Below are positions 21,692 to 30,313 of a DNA stretch of 64,000 nucleotides, in pieces. Every line of letters starts with the position of its first letter. Positions within the stretch are counted from its first letter, which is position 1. Source of the stretch: Anaerococcus sp. Marseille-P3915 (GTDB lineage Bacteria > Bacillota > Clostridia > Tissierellales > Peptoniphilaceae); the NCBI RefSeq assembly GCF_900258475.1, contig NZ_LT984887.1, positions 1-64,000 of the forward strand, given 5' to 3'. A model generated the notes under the pieces. The model was given only the letters and a program-made list of their open reading frames with translations, searched no databases and was not told the DNA's origin. The position numbers and the translations under genes were made by a program.

Positions 21692-21730
21692 ATACCAGAG
21701 TTAGCATAAAGCTTGCTCTGGTATTTTTTT
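21692..21730 (+). terminator. Subtilase gene terminator
   Basis: ATACCAGAG (21692-21700) pairs with CTCTGGTAT (21716-21724), with inner AGC/GCT pairing, followed by seven T. Confidence 0.9.
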
Positions 21731-21836
21731 GTCTTAGAATTTTTAGATTGGAAAATCATCTCTAGGATTTTAATAAAATCACAAGCATAAAGATTTTCAA
21801 ATTAAAAGCCCTCAATAAAGTTGAGTACTTTAAGTT

Positions 21837-23040
21837 CTATTTTTTGTTATCCATATCAGCTTTGATGGCCTTAGCAAGGGCTTCAATTTCTTCTACTTGT
21901 TCCATCTTCACACCAGAATTGATTTTAACATCTTATCCTACATAGTCAAGCTTAGTTTGAGATAGGATTTCCTTTGAAATCTCGAGACTTCTTCCGCCCC
22001 AAGACCAGTTGTTTAGGAAAGAAACAGTTTTATTGCTAAAGCCTGTTCCAACAAGTTCTCTTAGGAAGGCATCTATCTTTTAGTAAAGACCAGAGTTGTA
22101 GTTGATTGGTGCAAATACTGAGTGAAAGAATCTGTGGCAGTGGCTATTTTGATAAGAAACATAAAAAGCAGCCAGATCATAAATCTTGATATTTTCAACC
22201 CCTAACTCAGCTAGCTTTGTTACAAGAATGTCGGCTACTTCTTCGGTATCTCCATACATTAATGCGTAAACTATAACGACACCTTTTTTTCGCTGTGAAG
22301 GTTGACCACTTGTTATACTTATCAATTATGAAATTGATAGGTTGTTCGTCCTTATAAACAGGACCATGGAGAGGAAGAATGGCAAGGTCGTTGATGTTCA
22401 TGAAGGCATTTTGTACCATTTTCCGAACTTACCAACTATATTGATTTAATATCTTATAGCTTGATATAGCCAATCAACCTTGTGGATAACATTCTTAGCA
22501 TCTGCATGACCTTCAATTACATTAAAGGCACCAAAAGCATCTGCTGAGAAGAGAAGACCTTCAGTTGTTTCGTAAGTCATCATAACTTCTGGCCAGTGAA
22601 CCATTGGAGTGAAAACAAATTTGAGATTTCTCTTACCGATATTTACTTCATCTCCATCTTTTACTTCCACATATCTATCCTTTAATTCATCATTGTAGAA
22701 TTGTTCATAGAACTTGAAGGTCGTGGCATTGCCAACAAACTTAGCATTTGGGCATTCTTTTAAACAAAAATCAATATTTCTACAGTGGCCTGGCTCCATG
22801 TGCTCAACAATTAAATAATCTAAGTCTTCTCCGTTATGAGCTGCCTTAACATTTTCTATATATCTTCTAGTAAAGGCTGCATCTACTGAATCACACAAAA
22901 CGTTCTTTTCGTCTTTATTAAGGTAAGAGTTGTAGGAAACACCATTTGTCAATTCGAACATATTTTCGAATCGGTCAATCTTTCTGTCGTTAACTCCAAC
23001 TCAATAGATATTATCTAATATTTCTACTATATTGTGTATC
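21837..23040 (-). pseudogene. Flavodiiron protein (FprA-type O2/NO reductase), decayed
   Basis: The conceptual protein reads from 'DNIY*VGVNDRKIDRFEN' through the metallo-beta-lactamase-like diiron domain ('VEHMEPGH', 'MVHWPEVMM', 'SADAFGAF', 'LPLHGPV') to the flavodoxin domain ('GVVIVYALMYGDTEE' to 'KADMDNKK'). It would have been about 400 residues, the normal length. It is broken by at least four in-frame stops (TGA 23001-23003 where Trp is usual; TAA at 22446-22448, 22080-22082 and 21933-21935). There are two frameshifts in A runs, near 22420 and 22288. The diiron motif also reads HMEPGH instead of HxExDH. An AAGGAG remains at 23060, but no start codon is evident. Confidence 0.9.
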
Positions 23041-23124
23041 TTATCTTCTTTGAAACTCCTTTTATTTGTTTTGTTACATTGTTAACTATACTAGATATTT
23101 AGTAAAATTTAATTATATATTAAT

Positions 23125-23147
23125 GATTATTATTATCGGTAATAATC
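23125..23147. promoter_or_regulatory. Inverted repeat in the divergent promoter gap (operator candidate)
   Basis: Perfect 8-bp arms GATTATTA (23125-23132) and TAATAATC (23140-23147) with 7 bp between. The left part, 23124-23138, also matches the 7-1-7 Fur motif at 12 of its 14 specified positions. It lies between the flavodiiron pseudogene and the NCS2 remnant. Confidence 0.4.
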
Positions 23148-23224
23148 TAAAAAAATTAAATATATATTTTGACAAGAAATTATGGTAGAAATAATTTATA
23201 TTGGCATAAATAAGGTAAAAATAA

Positions 23225-23743
23225 TTGCAAAAACTTGCCAAACATTCAGGTTTAGTTGATAAAGATGGGGATGTTATTAATTTAAAGCAAACGCTTATGA
23301 GTGATGCGATTTCAACAGCTGCTAGTGCCTTGGTAGGGAAATCAACCGTAACAACAGTTGTAGAATCATAAGCTGGTATAGCAGAGGGTTGAAGGACAGG
23401 ACTTACATCGCTTACAACAGCGGCCCTATTTTTGTTCTCTTTAATCTTCGTTCCACTAATTGCGATAATTCCAGCCCAAGTTACAGCTCCAGCTCTAATT
23501 TTTGTTGGCGTATTGATGTTATCAGGTGTTAAGGATATAGACTTTGATGATTTGACAAATGCCCTTCCAGCTATTTGTACTATCGTCTTTATGCCTTTTA
23601 CTTATTCCATAGCAAATGGTATAGCCCTCGGTCTGATAACTTTCTGTATAGTAAAAGCATGCACAGGTCAAAGCTAGGAAATACAACTACTAACCCTAAT
23701 TATAGCTCTAACTTTTGTCTTTAGATATGCCTTTATAACCTAG
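23225..23743 (+). pseudogene. NCS2-family purine/xanthine permease, C-terminal fragment, decayed
   Basis: The fragment reads 'LAKHSGLVDKDGDVINLKQTLMSDAISTA' then 'KSTVTTVVES*AGIAEG*RTGLTSLTTAALF', typical of the C-terminal half of AzgA-like permeases. It continues with transmembrane segments to about 23743. Three in-frame stops (TAA 23369-23371, TGA 23390-23392, TAG 23675-23677) and loss of the whole N-terminal half make it non-functional. A TTGACA at 23169-23174 may be a relic of its promoter. With the adjacent flavodiiron pseudogene it marks a stretch under no selection. Confidence 0.85.
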
Positions 23744-23883
23744 GATAGGAGAATAAATGACAAATTTTGTTTTAATTGGGGAGATTTTTTATTTTTATTT
23801 TGATAATACTTGTTATTTTATAAAAAACTTGTATTTCCTAGAGAAATCAGATGAAAAGTGTAGAATATAAGCCAGGAGATTAT

Positions 23884-24777
23884 ATGAAGAAGAATTATTC
23901 TAATTTTTTATGGGCCCTTGCCTTTATTTTACTATTTGTTTTTCTCTATAAGAATGATAGGCTTACTCAAGAAAAGATTGCTTATTATCAAGAGGAAAAT
24001 ATGAGAAAATTTTATTCTAGCAAGAGAATCGATATGGCAAGGGAAGAGGAAATAAATAATATTGTAAAGAAGGCTGATGAAGGAAGACTTCTGGCTTTTC
24101 TTAAAAATAAAATAAAAGAAGAATCCGCGGCAGAAGCAACAGCTGGAGTCAATCATGTAAAGGATCTTCAGAAAAAGTATCCCCAAGTCAAGGGTAGGAT
24201 TATTGTCGATGGTACCTCAATAGATTTCCCTGTTGTTCAGGGGGAAGATAATGAATTTTACCTCGACCACGATTATGATGGGTCTTATTATATAAACGGG
24301 GGAGTTTTTATCGACCACGTCCACCAGGGAGATTTTTCTGATCAAAATACAGTAATTTATGGTCATAATGTAAGGATTGGCTATATTTTCCATGATTTGG
24401 ATAAGTTTAGGGATAAGAATTTTATAAAAAAGCACTCGGAGATAATTATTGACACTCCAGTGGCCAGGAGGACCTTTGAGGTGGTTTGTGCCATGGATGT
24501 GAATGTGGATGCAGATTATAGGTTTAACTATTACGATGATGATGAGTTTGAAGACTATCTTAAACTTATTAGAGAAAATAATATCCTTGAAAATAGGCCT
24601 CTGCCAAAAAAAGATGATAAGCTAATAACTTTGTCGACCTGTTCAGATATCAAAGATAGGTACGCAATTGTGGCTGTGGAGAAAAAAGAAGCCTATGTGA
24701 ATAAAAAGAATTTTAATTATTGGCAAGGTGTCCATTTGCTCGCAAAAAGACTGGGTCAAGATATTTCTATTTATTAA
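23884..24777 (+). CDS. srtB: Class B sortase
   Basis: 297 residues with ATG 23884, preferred over ATG 23851 because CAGGAG lies 8 bp upstream and the membrane anchor (8-22) then sits at the N-terminus. It is an extracellular transpeptidase that cuts a sorting signal at Thr and joins the protein to peptidoglycan. Class B features: 'VVQGEDNEFYLDHDYDGSYYINGGVFID' and catalytic H161 (IYGHNV), C253 (TLSTCSD) and R259. It contains a helical region (35-90) between anchor and barrel. The nearest candidate substrate is the NVKTG-tailed subtilase 2.2 kb upstream; the intervening DNA is decayed. The gene stands alone with its own terminator. Confidence 0.93.
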   Translation: MKKNYSNFLWALAFILLFVFLYKNDRLTQEKIAYYQEENMRKFYSSKRIDMAREEEINNIVKKADEGRLLAFLKNKIKEESAAEATAGVNHVKDLQKKYPQVKGRIIVDGTSIDFPVVQGEDNEFYLDHDYDGSYYINGGVFIDHVHQGDFSDQNTVIYGHNVRIGYIFHDLDKFRDKNFIKKHSEIIIDTPVARRTFEVVCAMDVNVDADYRFNYYDDDEFEDYLKLIRENNILENRPLPKKDDKLITLSTCSDIKDRYAIVAVEKKEAYVNKKNFNYWQGVHLLAKRLGQDISIY

Positions 24778-24787
24778 AACTTTTTAA

Positions 24788-24816
24788 AAATCTTCCTGAA
24801 TTTGGGAAGATTTTTT
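24788..24816 (+). terminator. srtB terminator
   Basis: AAATCTTCC (24788-24796) pairs with GGAAGATTT (24805-24813), followed by a T tract to 24816. Confidence 0.88.
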
Positions 24817-24885
24817 GTGCCTATTTTCTTTGATTTTTTATCCATTTATCATATATTAGTATAAATTAAAAAGATTGGAAATTTT

Positions 24886-26229
24886 ATGGATCATTATTTA
24901 ACAAATGAGTCGCCATCTAAGGCAATTAGCAAGTTTGCCCTGCCAATGGCGGTGGGCTCTCTTTTTCAACAAATTTATACCTTGGTCGATTCGGCTGTGG
25001 TTGGCAAATATGTAGGTGAGGCCGCGCTTGCTTCAATTGGGGCCAGCTTTGCTCTCACTACGATTTTTATATGTATAGGAATTGGTGGAGGTGCTGGGGC
25101 ATCTGTCCTTATAGCTAGATATTTTGGAGCCAAGGATTATAAGAGGATGAAGACTGCGATTTTCACTTCGATTATAGGTTTTTTAGTCCTTGCCCTTGGC
25201 CTTTCGGCCTTTGGTTTGTTTTTTGCAAAAAACCTCATGGCTTTACTTAGGACACCTGATGAAATTCTCGATATGGCTGTTCTCTACTTAAATATTTATT
25301 TTTATGGTCTGCCATTTTTATTTATGTATAATATCATCTCAGCCCTTTATCAGGCTTTGGGAGAATCTAAGATTCCTCTATATTTTTTGATTTTCTCTTC
25401 GATTTTGAATGTAAGCTTGGATGTATATTTTGTAAGAGATTTGGGATTTGGACTGGCTGGAGCAGCCTACGCAACTCTCCTTGCCCAGGGTTTGTCTGCT
25501 GTCCTATCCTTTGGGGTTTTTATAAGAAAGCTTAGTAAAATTAAGACAGAAAAGACAAAGATTTTTGATAAAAAAGAGCTAGGCCGCATTTCTTACCTAG
25601 CCATCCCATCTATTATCCAGCAATCAACCATCACAATTGGTCAACTTTTAGTCCAATCTGTGGTAAATTCCTTTGGGGTAGGTATGCTGGCAGGATTTTC
25701 TGCAGCCATTAGGGTAGAAAGCCTCATTATTGTACCGATAACTAGTCTTGGCAATGCCATATCTTCCTACACTTCTCAAAATGTGGGGGCAAAAAAGCTT
25801 GAAAGACTAGAAAAGGGCCTTAGGGCATCCATAGCCATGGTTGGGATTTATTCTGTCGTGATTTTAATATGTTTGAAATTTAATTCAGCAAATATAATCG
25901 CTTATTTCATGAACGAATCATCATCAAACTTAGCTAAAGATACAGGCGTGGCCTACCTAGACTTTATTGGATATTTCTTTCTTCTTGTAGGGTCTAAACA
26001 CTGCGTGGACGGTATACTAAGAGGAGTTGGAGATGTAAAGATTTTTACCCTAGCTAATATAGTCAACCTGACCATAAGGGTAAGCTTATCGATGGCCCTA
26101 GCCCATAAAGTCGGAATAGCCATGGTCTGGTATGCAGTACCTCTTGGTTGGCTAGCTAATCTTGTGATTTCTACTAGTTATTATTTAAAGATAAAGAAGC
26201 AAAATTATAGCTTGGATTCTAATGGGTGA
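24886..26229 (+). CDS. MATE-family multidrug/metabolite efflux transporter
   Basis: 447 residues with the twelve-helix layout of MATE exporters in two six-helix halves. Family signatures are 'ALPMAVGSLFQQIYTLVDSAVVGKYVGEAALASIGAS' at the start (20-residue parts of it are diagnostic), a first-half 'FLFMYNIISALYQALGESKIP' segment, and 'RVESLIIVPITSLGNAIS' with 'GVGDVKIF' in the second half. MATE proteins expel cationic compounds using Na+ or H+ gradients; the substrate cannot be read from sequence. A TATAAT-less AT-rich region and weak ribosome-binding site precede ATG 24886. The stop is followed by the inverted repeats described next. Confidence 0.93.
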   Translation: MDHYLTNESPSKAISKFALPMAVGSLFQQIYTLVDSAVVGKYVGEAALASIGASFALTTIFICIGIGGGAGASVLIARYFGAKDYKRMKTAIFTSIIGFLVLALGLSAFGLFFAKNLMALLRTPDEILDMAVLYLNIYFYGLPFLFMYNIISALYQALGESKIPLYFLIFSSILNVSLDVYFVRDLGFGLAGAAYATLLAQGLSAVLSFGVFIRKLSKIKTEKTKIFDKKELGRISYLAIPSIIQQSTITIGQLLVQSVVNSFGVGMLAGFSAAIRVESLIIVPITSLGNAISSYTSQNVGAKKLERLEKGLRASIAMVGIYSVVILICLKFNSANIIAYFMNESSSNLAKDTGVAYLDFIGYFFLLVGSKHCVDGILRGVGDVKIFTLANIVNLTIRVSLSMALAHKVGIAMVWYAVPLGWLANLVISTSYYLKIKKQNYSLDSNG

Positions 26230-26239
26230 ACAGAGAACA

Positions 26240-26289
26240 ATTGTAAATAGTCATAAATATTTGAATTTTAATTATCAATTATTTACAAT
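26240..26289 (+). promoter_or_regulatory. 10-bp inverted repeat upstream of the GH31 gene (operator candidate)
   Basis: ATTGTAAATA (26240-26249) is perfectly complementary in inverted orientation to TATTTACAAT (26280-26289), with centres 40 bp apart. The arms are ten bases with no T tract after them, so a protein-binding site pair or looped operator is more likely than a terminator. Confidence 0.4.
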
Positions 26290-26307
26290 GGTATTAATAT
26301 GAATTTT

Positions 26308-26393
26308 AAGGGACTTGTAAAATTTAAATTTGCTCCGGGAAATAAATTAACGGAGAAATATTTATAATTTTGCAAGCCCCTTTTTATTAGGGG
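26308..26393 (+). promoter_or_regulatory. Long leader hairpin with competing terminator and anti-RBS pairings
   Basis: Arms 26308-26337 and 26351-26382 form a long imperfect stem (ends AAGGG/CCCCTT, centre GCTCCG/CGGAG) followed by T residues, like an intrinsic terminator. The same CCCC (26377-26380) can instead pair with GGGG (26390-26393), which is the Shine-Dalgarno sequence of the GH31 gene. The two pairings exclude each other. It may simply be the MATE terminator. Confidence 0.5.
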
Positions 26394-26401
26394 AGAAATT
26401 T

Positions 26402-28789
26402 ATGATTAAAAATGGGAAAAATTATAATCCAATAAGTAAAAAAGAATCTATAATACAGGGAGATAAGTATAGGATTTCAATTCTCACTTCTAGACTAATT
26501 AGGCTAGAATATAGCGAGGATGGAATTTTTGAAGATAGGATGACCAAAGGGATTATAAATAGGGATTTTCCTCCTGTAAATTTCAAGGTTTATGATAGGA
26601 AAGATTGGCTAAAAATTGTTACTGATCATGTAACTATTTTATATGATAAAAAACCATTTTCTACCTATGGTCTAAGCGTAGAGCTTAGGGGCAAGGTCAA
26701 CCATCCATATTATTGCATTTGGCATTATGGAGATAAGATAGAAAACCTAGGCGGAACAGCAAGAACTCTTGATTTTGCAGAATCTAAGGTAGAAATAGGA
26801 GATGGTATCCTTTCTAGATATGGTATAAGTGTGATAGATGACTCATCATCACCAATAATAAGCGATGATGGTTGGACTTATGATAGAAATAATGATAATC
26901 AAGACCTATATGTATTTGCTTACAAAGATAAGTATTTAGATGCCCTAGATGATTTTTATAAGCTTTCTGGAAGTCAACCACTTTTACCAAGGTATGCTCT
27001 GGGTAATTGGTGGTCCAGATTTTATAATTACTCTAAAGAAGACTACCTAGACTTGGTGGATAAGTTTGAAAAGTTTAAGGCACCTTTTTCTGTTATGGTA
27101 CTAGATATGCTTTGGCATACTACAGGAATTGATGAAAAATACGGAAGCGACTGGACGGGTTATACATGGAATTATGACCTCTTGGGTGAACCACTAAACT
27201 TATTTTCAAGTCTTCATAATAACAATTACAAGCTAACTTTAAACCTACATCCATCATCAGGAATTAGGCCAAGTGAAGATTTTTATGAAGATATGGCAAA
27301 GGAGCTTGGTTATGATTATGAAAATGAAGAGACTATAGATTTTTCCTATAAAGATAGGGCCTATGCTGATTGCCTAAATAAGTATTTTTATAAGCCTTTT
27401 GAAGAAAAGGGAGTAGATTTTTGGTGGATGGATTGGCAACAAAGCCCAAGAAAGCTTGACGAAAACAAAGATGCCTTGTGGGTTATAAATCGTACTAGAT
27501 TTTTAGATATGGAAAAATCTGGCAAGAGAGCTCTCACCTTTTCAAGGTTTGCAGGTCTTGGGTCTCAAAGATATCCTATAGGATTTTCAGGTGATACATC
27601 TATAAATTGGGATACATTAGATTTTCAACCATATTTCACAGCCACATCTTCAAATATTGGCTTTGGATGGTGGTCTCATGATATAGGTGGTCATATGAAA
27701 GGGGCAACTGACCCAGAGCTTATGCTAAGGTGGCTACAATTTGGAGTTTTTTCGCCTATAAATAGGCTTCATAGCTCAAATACACCTTTTGTATCAAAGG
27801 AGCCATGGTCTTTTGATGAAAAATATTCAAAGCTTATGGTCGACTACCTACAAATCCGCCATAAACTTATTCCCTATATCCATACCATGAATTATAGGGC
27901 CCACGAAGAAAATATCCCTTTAATAAGGCCAATCTATTACTATTATCCAAATGATGAAAGAGCTTATGCGAACAAAAACCAATACTATTTTGGTGAAAGT
28001 CTTTTAGTCACACCGATGACTAAAAAAATAGATTCTAGGCTCCAAATGGCTGAATTTAAGGCGTTTTTGCCAGATGATGGTTATTATGATTTGCAGACTG
28101 GCCTTTTCTACGCTGGTCAAACAATGATTGAAATCTATAGGCCAATTGACAAAATGGGCTTATTCATCAAAAAAGGTGGGATTATTCCATTAGCTGACCT
28201 AGATAAGGATTACACAAACTCTATAGAAAACCCAAAGGCCTTAAAAGTTTTAATAGGCGCTGGTAAAGATGGAATATTTAATTTGATTGAAGATAGCGAA
28301 GAAAACTTAGAAGCTAAATCTATAACTCAGATTTGCTATGAAGATAAGAGGGCTATAAGGCTAGATCAATCTAAAACTAAAATAGATATAATTTCGACTA
28401 AGAGAGATTGGACTTTTGAAATTTATGGAATAAAAGTAAATGAAGTTGAAATAGTAGCTAATAAAGATAATAGGCTTGAAGGCAAGATTTCTTATAATCA
28501 AGAAAAAAATATAAGCCAAATAATCATTGAAGAAATCCCAAGCAATGAAGATATTGAAATTTTAATTAAATCATATGAAGAAATAGACCAAAAAACAAAT
28601 AAGCTTGAACTTATCTTATCAAGAATAAATAGCTCAAGAATTGAAACTTTAAAGAAGGAAAGTATTTTTGATATACTTAAAAATGCACAAAGTATTTCTA
28701 ATCTTGTATCAGCCCTGATGGCCTTTGATATAGAAGAAAAAGTCAAAAAAGCTATATTTGAAATAATTTTTGCAAACGAAGAGTTTTAA
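26402..28789 (+). CDS. GH31 family alpha-glycosidase
   Basis: 795 residues with no signal peptide, so cytoplasmic. N-terminal beta-sandwich (about 1-190), then the GH31 (beta/alpha)8 barrel. The nucleophile region is 'FWWMDWQQ' with D344, and the acid/base region is 'GFSGDTSINWD' with D398. 'GGHMKGATDPELMLRWLQFGVFSP' and 'RLHSSNTP' are further family hallmarks. A C-terminal beta domain (~570-670) is followed by a helical tail. The family releases glucose or xylose from alpha-linked sugars; exact specificity is unclear. GGGGAG lies 7-12 bp upstream of ATG 26402 and can be sequestered by the leader hairpin. No sugar transporter is adjacent. Confidence 0.93.
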   Translation: MIKNGKNYNPISKKESIIQGDKYRISILTSRLIRLEYSEDGIFEDRMTKGIINRDFPPVNFKVYDRKDWLKIVTDHVTILYDKKPFSTYGLSVELRGKVNHPYYCIWHYGDKIENLGGTARTLDFAESKVEIGDGILSRYGISVIDDSSSPIISDDGWTYDRNNDNQDLYVFAYKDKYLDALDDFYKLSGSQPLLPRYALGNWWSRFYNYSKEDYLDLVDKFEKFKAPFSVMVLDMLWHTTGIDEKYGSDWTGYTWNYDLLGEPLNLFSSLHNNNYKLTLNLHPSSGIRPSEDFYEDMAKELGYDYENEETIDFSYKDRAYADCLNKYFYKPFEEKGVDFWWMDWQQSPRKLDENKDALWVINRTRFLDMEKSGKRALTFSRFAGLGSQRYPIGFSGDTSINWDTLDFQPYFTATSSNIGFGWWSHDIGGHMKGATDPELMLRWLQFGVFSPINRLHSSNTPFVSKEPWSFDEKYSKLMVDYLQIRHKLIPYIHTMNYRAHEENIPLIRPIYYYYPNDERAYANKNQYYFGESLLVTPMTKKIDSRLQMAEFKAFLPDDGYYDLQTGLFYAGQTMIEIYRPIDKMGLFIKKGGIIPLADLDKDYTNSIENPKALKVLIGAGKDGIFNLIEDSEENLEAKSITQICYEDKRAIRLDQSKTKIDIISTKRDWTFEIYGIKVNEVEIVANKDNRLEGKISYNQEKNISQIIIEEIPSNEDIEILIKSYEEIDQKTNKLELILSRINSSRIETLKKESIFDILKNAQSISNLVSALMAFDIEEKVKKAIFEIIFANEEF

Positions 28790-28794
28790 ATAAT

Positions 28795-28836
28795 AAAGGT
28801 GATGAATTAGAAGAGATTCTATTCATCACCTTTTAT
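28795..28836 (+). terminator. GH31 gene terminator
   Basis: AAAGGTGATGAA (28795-28806) pairs with TTCATCACCTTT (28822-28833), with inner TAGAA/TTCTA and one bulged T, followed by T residues. It starts 5 bp after the stop. Confidence 0.88.
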
Positions 28837-28960
28837 ATCTTTTATAATAATAGATTTATATTTGTTTTAAAAAGTAATTAAGTTAACTACTATTTCATAT
28901 GAGAAAGTTAAGGTAAGCTTGTAAAAATAACAAACTATCCCAAGCTTAAAATTTAAATAC

Positions 28961-29461
28961 TTAGATTAATTCTTTAACTTTTTCTAAAGCAGCATCAAAG
29001 TTTACTTCGTGAGTTACTTCTGGAACATATTCTACATAGGCTACCTTACCATCTTTATCGATTATTATGATACCTCTTGTAAGAAGCTTAAGCTCATCGA
29101 TTAAGAAGCCATATTTTTCACCAAATTCTCTATTCTTATAGTCTGAAACTGTTATTGTATTGCCTATTTCATAAGCGTCGCAGAATCTTTTTTGAGCAAA
29201 TGGTAGGTCTACTGTTATATTCACTATAGCCACATCATCAGAAAGATCGCTTGCTTCTTTATTAAATCTTTGAGCTTGGAAGGCACAAACGCTAGTATCA
29301 AGTGATGGAGCAGCCGAAATTATAACTACTTTTCCCTTTAGTTCATCAAGGTTAAAATCAGAAAGGTCAGCCTTTGTAGCTGTAAAGTTAACTGCTTCAT
29401 CGCCAACTTTTACTTCTTTTCCAACAAGTGTAACCTTATCTCCTGCAAATGTAATATCCAT
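28961..29461 (-). CDS. tpx: Thiol peroxidase (Tpx-type peroxiredoxin)
   Basis: 166 residues, the usual Tpx length. It reduces hydroperoxides with electrons from thioredoxin in the cytoplasm. The active-site motif 'APSLDTSVCAFQAQRFN' holds peroxidatic C59, and the resolving Cys is C94 ('KRFCDAYE'), the typical Tpx spacing. A TAGGAGGAAATT ribosome-binding site precedes ATG 29461. With the flavodiiron gene ruined, this is the only oxidant-defence gene visible in the window. It is divergent from rpsL, and an AT-rich promoter region lies between; a clear PerR or Fur box was not found there. Confidence 0.95.
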   Translation of the reverse strand: MDITFAGDKVTLVGKEVKVGDEAVNFTATKADLSDFNLDELKGKVVIISAAPSLDTSVCAFQAQRFNKEASDLSDDVAIVNITVDLPFAQKRFCDAYEIGNTITVSDYKNREFGEKYGFLIDELKLLTRGIIIIDKDGKVAYVEYVPEVTHEVNFDAALEKVKELI

Positions 29462-29701
29462 AATTAATTTCCTCCTAATAATTTATATTGACCTATAAGC
29501 AAGGTATAAACAATGCTTAAGTCAAGTTTCAGATAATATATCTTACATTCTAATTATACCCAAAATATTTTTATTTTTATAAATTTATTAAAAATTTTTT
29601 GATAATTTTAATAGAAAATAGATGAGCTAAATAAAGATTGGGAAAAAATGTTTCCATATATGTTTTTTTATAGAAAATTTATATAGATATAAGCAAATTA
29701 C

Positions 29702-29730
29702 TTGACAATGAGTAAGTAAGCGTGTAAGAT
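29702..29730 (+). promoter_or_regulatory. Sigma-A promoter of the rpsL-rpsG-fusA-tuf operon
   Basis: TTGACA (29702-29707), 17-bp spacer, TAAGAT (29725-29730). A hairpin with arms TTGGCA/TGCCAA (29740-29756) follows in the leader and has no T tract. The remaining part of the 328-bp gap, 29462-29701, is AT-rich with no further signal recognised. Confidence 0.8.
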
Positions 29731-29789
29731 AGTTAAGGATTGGCAGGATTTGCCAATTTATTAGATTTTAAAAGAAAAGGAGGTGCATT

Positions 29790-30197
29790 ATGCCAACAAT
29801 TAATCAACTTGTTAGAAAAGGTAGAAAGAGCGAGAAATCAAAATCAGATACTCCAGCTTTAGGTTACAACTTCAATACTCTTAAGAGTAGAATGACTCCT
29901 AACCAATCACCACAAAAACGTGGGGTTTGTACATCAGTTAGAACAGTAACACCTAAAAAGCCTAACTCAGCTTTAAGAAAAATTGCCAGAGTAAGACTTA
30001 CAAACGGAGCTGAAGTACTTTCTTACATTCCAGGAATTGGACACAACCTTCAAGAACACAGTGTTGTACTAATCAGAGGTGGTAGGGTAAAAGACCTTCC
30101 AGGTGTTAGATACCACATCATCAGAGGTACACTTGATACAGCAGGTGTTGACGGAAGAAAACAAGGTAGATCTAAATACGGAGCAAAAAGAGGCTAG
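29790..30197 (+). CDS. rpsL: Ribosomal protein S12
   Basis: 135 residues, a normal S12. Located in the 30S decoding centre. Conserved blocks: '[27 protein letters not shown]' (with Lys in PKKPNS, the streptomycin-sensitive type), '[31 protein letters not shown]' and '[20 protein letters not shown]'. An AAAGGAGG ribosome-binding site precedes ATG 29790. First gene of the split str operon. High use of frequent codons, as expected for a highly expressed gene. Residue positions were not altered at known resistance sites as far as can be read. Confidence 0.98.
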   Translation: MPTINQLVRKGRKSEKSKSDTPALGYNFNTLKSRMTPNQSPQKRGVCTSVRTVTPKKPNSALRKIARVRLTNGAEVLSYIPGIGHNLQEHSVVLIRGGRVKDLPGVRYHIIRGTLDTAGVDGRKQGRSKYGAKRG

Positions 30198-30313
30198 TAA
30201 TTAGTTAAGGTAAGTGCATAATGTGCCTATTAATATAAAGGTATGTCACGCACTTTACGATTAAGATCGAGTACTCAAGATATTACACATAATTGGTAAA
30301 GGAGGGAAGAAAA
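30198..30313 (+). promoter_or_regulatory. rpsL-rpsG intercistronic region with long-range hairpin
   Basis: At 116 bp this gap is far longer than the other gaps of the operon (12 and 18 bp). GTAAGTGC (30210-30217) can pair with GCACTTTAC (30250-30258). In E. coli, S7 represses its own translation by binding the S12-S7 gap; a similar role here is inference. Confidence 0.4.

Noticed and set aside
22285-22425. Programmed frameshifting at the A runs of the flavodiiron gene
   Set aside because: It would not restore a full protein because in-frame stops remain on both sides.
23001-23003. TGA in the flavodiiron gene as a selenocysteine codon
   Set aside because: The position corresponds to Trp in relatives, no SECIS-like hairpin was seen, and three further stops plus frameshifts show decay.
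23101-23224. Purine riboswitch upstream of the NCS2 remnant
   Set aside because: No conserved three-way junction bases or paired loops were found, only a short inverted repeat.
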